From Martelella mediterranea DSM 17316 (GTDB lineage: Bacteria; Pseudomonadota; Alphaproteobacteria; Rhizobiales; Rhizobiaceae), in the NCBI RefSeq assembly GCF_002043005.1, contig NZ_CP020331.1, positions 248,001 to 312,000 on the forward strand: 64,000 bases of DNA, in the 5' to 3' direction. A model generated the notes under the pieces. That model did not search any database and was not told where the DNA came from. It worked only from the letters and a program-made list of their open reading frames with translations. This document shows, piece by piece, positions 61,099 through 64,000 of the stretch; position 1 is the stretch's first letter; every line of letters begins with the position of its first letter. The translations under genes were made by a program, and so were the position numbers.

Positions 61099-61856
61099 AG
61101 CACCCCCGCTTCGTTTTTGAGCTTTTCGACCAGCGCATCGACGGTATCGACCTTGATGCCGCCCTTGCGCCCTTCCGGCTCGCGCGTGCGCATGATTTCG
61201 AGGCGCGGGGCGATATCGACGCCGTAATCCGTCGCAGTCTTCTCCTCCAGCGGCTTCTTCTTCGCCTTCATGATGTTCGGCAGCGAGGCATAGCGCGGCT
61301 CGTTGAGGCGCAGATCGGTGGTGATGATCGCCGGCAGCGCCACCGAGATCGTCTGCAGCCCGCCATCAACCTCGCGCGTGACCTCCGCCCGCCCATCGGC
61401 AATCTCCACCTTGGAGGCGAAGGTCGCCTGCGGCCAGCCAAGTAGTGCCGCGAGCATCTGGCCGGTCGCGTTCATGTCGTTGTCGATCGCCTGCTTGCCG
61501 GCGATCACCAGATCAATTTTCTCGGCCTCGATGACGCCCTTCAGGAGCTTGGCAACGGCGAGCGGCTCGATATCGGTCGCAGCGCTCTCGGCGGCAATGA
61601 TCAGGATCGCCCGGTCGGCGCCCATGGCAAGCGCGGTGCGCAGCGTTTCCTGCGCCTGGCGGACCCCGATCGAGACGGCAATCACCTCTTGCGCCATGCC
61701 CTTCTCCTTCAGCCGTATCGCCTCTTCCATGGCAATCTCGTCGAAGGGGTTCATCGACATCTTGACATTGGCGAGGTCAGGACCGGACCCGTCCGGCTTC
61801 ACCCGCACCTTCACATTGTAATCGATCACCCGCTTGACGGGCACGAGCACTCTCAT
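61095..61856 (-). CDS. etfB: Electron transfer flavoprotein beta subunit
   Basis: A 253-residue Etf[20 protein letters not shown] at the start, [19 protein letters not shown] (AMP-site helix) and [31 protein letters not shown]. The start is ATG 61856; the 19 extra in-frame residues upstream include no family similarity. It has a tandem MerR-type operator about 75-110 bases upstream, tying electron transfer to fatty-acid genes. Confidence 0.95.
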   Translation of the reverse strand: MRVLVPVKRVIDYNVKVRVKPDGSGPDLANVKMSMNPFDEIAMEEAIRLKEKGMAQEVIAVSIGVRQAQETLRTALAMGADRAILIIAAESAATDIEPLAVAKLLKGVIEAEKIDLVIAGKQAIDNDMNATGQMLAALLGWPQATFASKVEIADGRAEVTREVDGGLQTISVALPAIITTDLRLNEPRYASLPNIMKAKKKPLEEKTATDYGVDIAPRLEIMRTREPEGRKGGIKVDTVDALVEKLKNEAGVL

Positions 61857-61930
61857 GGCTGCGTATCCTCCGTTTTCCCAGTACGGATAGAAATCTATCC
61901 CCATCGGCGCCAAAAGCTTTGCGCATCAAG

Positions 61931-61966
61931 ATTACACATAGGTAATTTAGATGACGTATAGGTCAT
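61931..61966. promoter_or_regulatory. Tandem MerR-type operators before etfBA
   Basis: ATTAC-ACATAG-GTAAT (61931-61946) and ATGAC-GTATAG-GTCAT (61951-61966) are perfect-arm palindromes whose centres are exactly 20 bases apart, about two DNA helix turns. The same arm and spacer pattern occurs before fadL, fadD/thioesterase and merR. Confidence 0.7.
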
Positions 61967-62252
61967 ATAACAAGGCACATTTGTTTTGCAAGCCCTTTCA
62001 AGCGTGGCGCTCCGCCGAGATGACGTGGCTCGGTTTGTCTGAACAGGCGGATATTCGTTCTTAGGTGGTTTCCGGTTTGATTTATGCTGCCGCTGATATC
62101 ACTAGCCGCGTCATACAGGATAACCCACTCGTCCTTTTGGCAGGCCAAGCCGTCTGGCGCCGCTTGCTGGACGGCAACCTCCGCCAGCTCGGTGTCTGGC
62201 AGCAGCGTCGGGTTAACGGGGTTTGTCGTGAACCGGTTGGTATTTGGTGGCA

Positions 62253-62963
62253 ATGACCGAAGTCCTGCCTGCTCACGTCAGACGCCACCGCTTCCCGCCG
62301 AGATCAGCGCCCATGCGGCGTGGCTCTGCTATCGTTTTACGCTCAGCTTTCGAGACGTCGAAGATCTGCTGGCCGGGCGTGGCATTGCGGTCTCGTTTCA
62401 GACCGTTTCGGAATGGGCTGCGAAGTTTGGCCGCAAATTCGCTCATCAGCTGCGCCGGCGTTCGCGAGGCCAGTTTGCCGACAAGTGGCAGCTCGATGAA
62501 ATGGCGGTGACGATCAAGGGAAATAAATACTGGCTGTGGCGCGCCGTCGGTGCCAGCGGCTATGTGCGCGATGCCCTGCTGCAAGGCCGGAGAAACAGGC
62601 GGGCAGCTCTGCGGTTGATGCGCGAACTGCTCAAGGGTCAGGTACCACCCCGAGGGTTATGGACACCGACAAGCGGCGTTTCTGCTCCGCCGCGAAGGCT
62701 AAATTGATGCCTGACGTCGAGCATTGTCACACAAGGGGTTCAATAATCGCGCCGAACATTCACATCTTCCCGTGCGGCGACGCGAACGGCGCATGATGCG
62801 CTTCAAGTCGGAGCGGCAACGCCAATGTTTCGTCTCTACACATGGCCAGATCGCCAATCTCTTCCTTCTTCACCGCAAACATCTCACCGTCGCAGATCAT
62901 CGAAAGCTTCGCTCCCACGCCATCGCAATATGGCGGCAGATCACCATATCAATCAACGGGTGA
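62253..62963 (+). pseudogene. IS6-family transposase, frameshifted remnant
   Basis: The reading moves between frames: RRHRFPP, then EISAHAAWLCYRFTLSFRDV through WQLDEMAVTIKGNKYWLWRA (first DDE Asp), then VMDTDKRRFCSAAKAKLMPD (second Asp), then FNNRAEHSHLPVRRRERRM (Glu) and MRFKSERQRQCFVSTHGQIA to TGA 62961-62963. At least three shifts are needed, so it is dead. The IS6/IS26-type terminal repeats were not found, suggesting the ends have decayed. The preceding 280 bases after the etf promoter contain nothing recognisable. Confidence 0.82.
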
Positions 62964-63103
62964 CGCCTCGCGGGCGGCTTCAGGCCCTTGCGACTTACAG
63001 GAACCCGTGCATTTGCGGGATGAAGTTCATTTTCGTTCGCCCTTAGCGCAGGACTTTGAACGCCTCTTGTTCTGACCCCTTCAACAGGCGCGCGCTCAGG
63101 CTA

Positions 63104-63991
63104 TCAGCCTTCGACGGTTTCGCGAAAGGCCTCGATCGTCCGACGCGTTCCTTCCATGAGCGATATGGCCGGCCAGGAGCCCAGAAAGGCGCGCAGCGGG
63201 GCGTTGTCCATCGTCTCCGGCACGGGCCGAGGATTATCCGCCACGGTGATCGCAGCACCGGGCACGACCGCGCGGATGGCGTCCGCGACGTCGTGCATGG
63301 ACTCGATCTCGGTCGTCAGGTCGCTGACCACCGGCGCGCTTGCCGGCTTGTCGAGGCAGCGCAGGAATATCTCGGTCACCTCGTCGACATGCTGGAAACA
63401 CATCCTCCCGGAGAACGGCAATTCATAGGCCTCACCCCGGGCCGCCGCTCGCATCGCAAGCGTGATCGCGGCGGTCTCGCCGCTGGTGCGGCCAGGACCG
63501 TAGACGACATTCGGCCGAAGCCCGACCGAACCAAGCCCATGATCGAGGAAATAGACCTTCGATATCTCCTCGCAGCAATGCTTGAAGACGCCGTAGAGAT
63601 TGACCGGGGAGGCCAGAGGTCCGCGCGGCCGGGCGGCGAGCGAGCTTGCGTAGACAACATGCTCTATGCCCGCCTTCACCGCCGCCTCGAGGATATTGAT
63701 ATGACCGATGACGTTGACCTTGGCGCCAAGCACCGGGTTTGACCTGCAGGCCGGGATCACAAGAGCGGCCAGGTGCAGGATGGCGTCGATCCCGAAGCCG
63801 GCGATCACCGCCTCGATCGCGCCCGATTGGGTGATATCGCCCTCGACATAGGTAACGCCCGGCAGGCGGGCGTCTTCCGCCGGCAGGTTGAGGTCGAACA
63901 CGACCACCTTGTCGCCGCGCTCGGCAAGCGCGTCTGTCAGCGCCTGCCCGAGAAAACCCGAGCCGCCCGTGACCAGCACCGTCAGCGGCAT
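63104..63991 (-). CDS. NAD-dependent epimerase/dehydratase (extended SDR)
   Basis: A 295-residue extended short-chain dehydrogenase. The NAD loop is VLVTGGSGFLGQALTDALA, the D-x-T region is YVEGDITQSGAIEAVI, the active-site Ser is in VVYASSLAARP and the catalytic pair is Y-G-V-F-K. It probably acts on a nucleotide sugar or a sugar-like substrate; no sugar genes are visible here. It is separated from the IS6 relic by about 140 bases and reads in from the right edge; its start at ATG 63991 is within the window. Confidence 0.88.
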   Translation of the reverse strand: MPLTVLVTGGSGFLGQALTDALAERGDKVVVFDLNLPAEDARLPGVTYVEGDITQSGAIEAVIAGFGIDAILHLAALVIPACRSNPVLGAKVNVIGHINILEAAVKAGIEHVVYASSLAARPRGPLASPVNLYGVFKHCCEEISKVYFLDHGLGSVGLRPNVVYGPGRTSGETAAITLAMRAAARGEAYELPFSGRMCFQHVDEVTEIFLRCLDKPASAPVVSDLTTEIESMHDVADAIRAVVPGAAITVADNPRPVPETMDNAPLRAFLGSWPAISLMEGTRRTIEAFRETVEG

Positions 63992-64000
63992 GCGCTTCGC

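Noticed and set aside
61963..62253. 96-codon frame on the minus strand between etfB and the IS6 relic
   Set aside because: It matches no known family, has no clear ribosome site and ends within the etf operator region, so it is not called as a gene.
1..64000. CRISPR arrays, tRNA or rRNA genes, phage modules
   Set aside because: No regularly spaced repeats, tRNA-like cloverleaf ends, rRNA-like stretches or phage structural genes were seen on reading both strands.

Overview
The window looks like a chromosomal stretch of a high-GC alphaproteobacterium, most likely a member of the Rhizobiales (Hyphomicrobiales). The grounds are a ChoX-type choline binding protein, many ABC, TRAP and TTT uptake systems next to small catabolic operons, IclR/GntR control, an alphaproteobacterial-order fatty acid oxidation operon, and intergenic palindromes of a kind common in rhizobia. 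No rRNA, tRNA, CRISPR array or phage module was seen. The genus is inference.

Layout. 1-1.4 kb: end of an acetoacetate decarboxylase-like gene and a choline-type binding protein. 1.8-12.3 kb: a divergent regulon around a HutC-like GntR regulator. A TTT (TctCBA) transporter runs left. A seven-gene operon runs right and holds a histidine/aromatic ammonia-lyase-fold enzyme that lacks the MIO-forming Ala-Ser-Gly, an ornithine cyclodeaminase-like enzyme, a PhnD-like protein and a complete OpuC-type quaternary-amine ABC transporter. TGTATATACA-like operators lie on both sides of the regulator. This fits uptake and breakdown of a betainised amino acid such as ergothioneine or hercynine. 13-17.2 kb: aminoglycoside acetyltransferase-like gene, beta-propeller plus TPR/HTH pair, SRPBCC and RibD/DHFR-like proteins. 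17.2-18.2 kb: a graveyard of transposon and gene fragments. 18.4-27.7 kb: extradiol dioxygenase subunits, amidohydrolase and IclR regulator, divergent from a citryl-CoA-lyase-like protein, CoA transferase, YciI protein and TRAP transporter.

27.7-31.2 kb: decayed IS5-family element, two truncated acyl-CoA genes joined head to head, and an intact thiolase/DUF35 pair. 31.3-43.9 kb: a second divergent catabolic locus. Leftward are TcuB, TcuA, a beta-hydroxyacid dehydrogenase and an SMP-30 lactonase. Rightward are an SCP2-like protein, a hydrolase, a full Liv-type ABC transporter, an aldehyde dehydrogenase and a convergent IclR gene. 44-48.5 kb: IS remnants, a ghrA gene broken by one amber codon, class II aldolase, aminotransferase and TetR regulator.

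48.8-61.9 kb: long-chain fatty acid use: FadL-like porin, SCP2, acyl-CoA dehydrogenase, FadB-type fusion, thiolase, MerR regulator, FadD, thioesterase and EtfAB. A recurring palindrome of the form ATKAC-N6-GTMAT precedes fadL, merR, the fadD/thioesterase pair and etfBA, which suggests one MerR-controlled regulon. The window ends with a decayed IS6-family transposase and an NAD-dependent epimerase.
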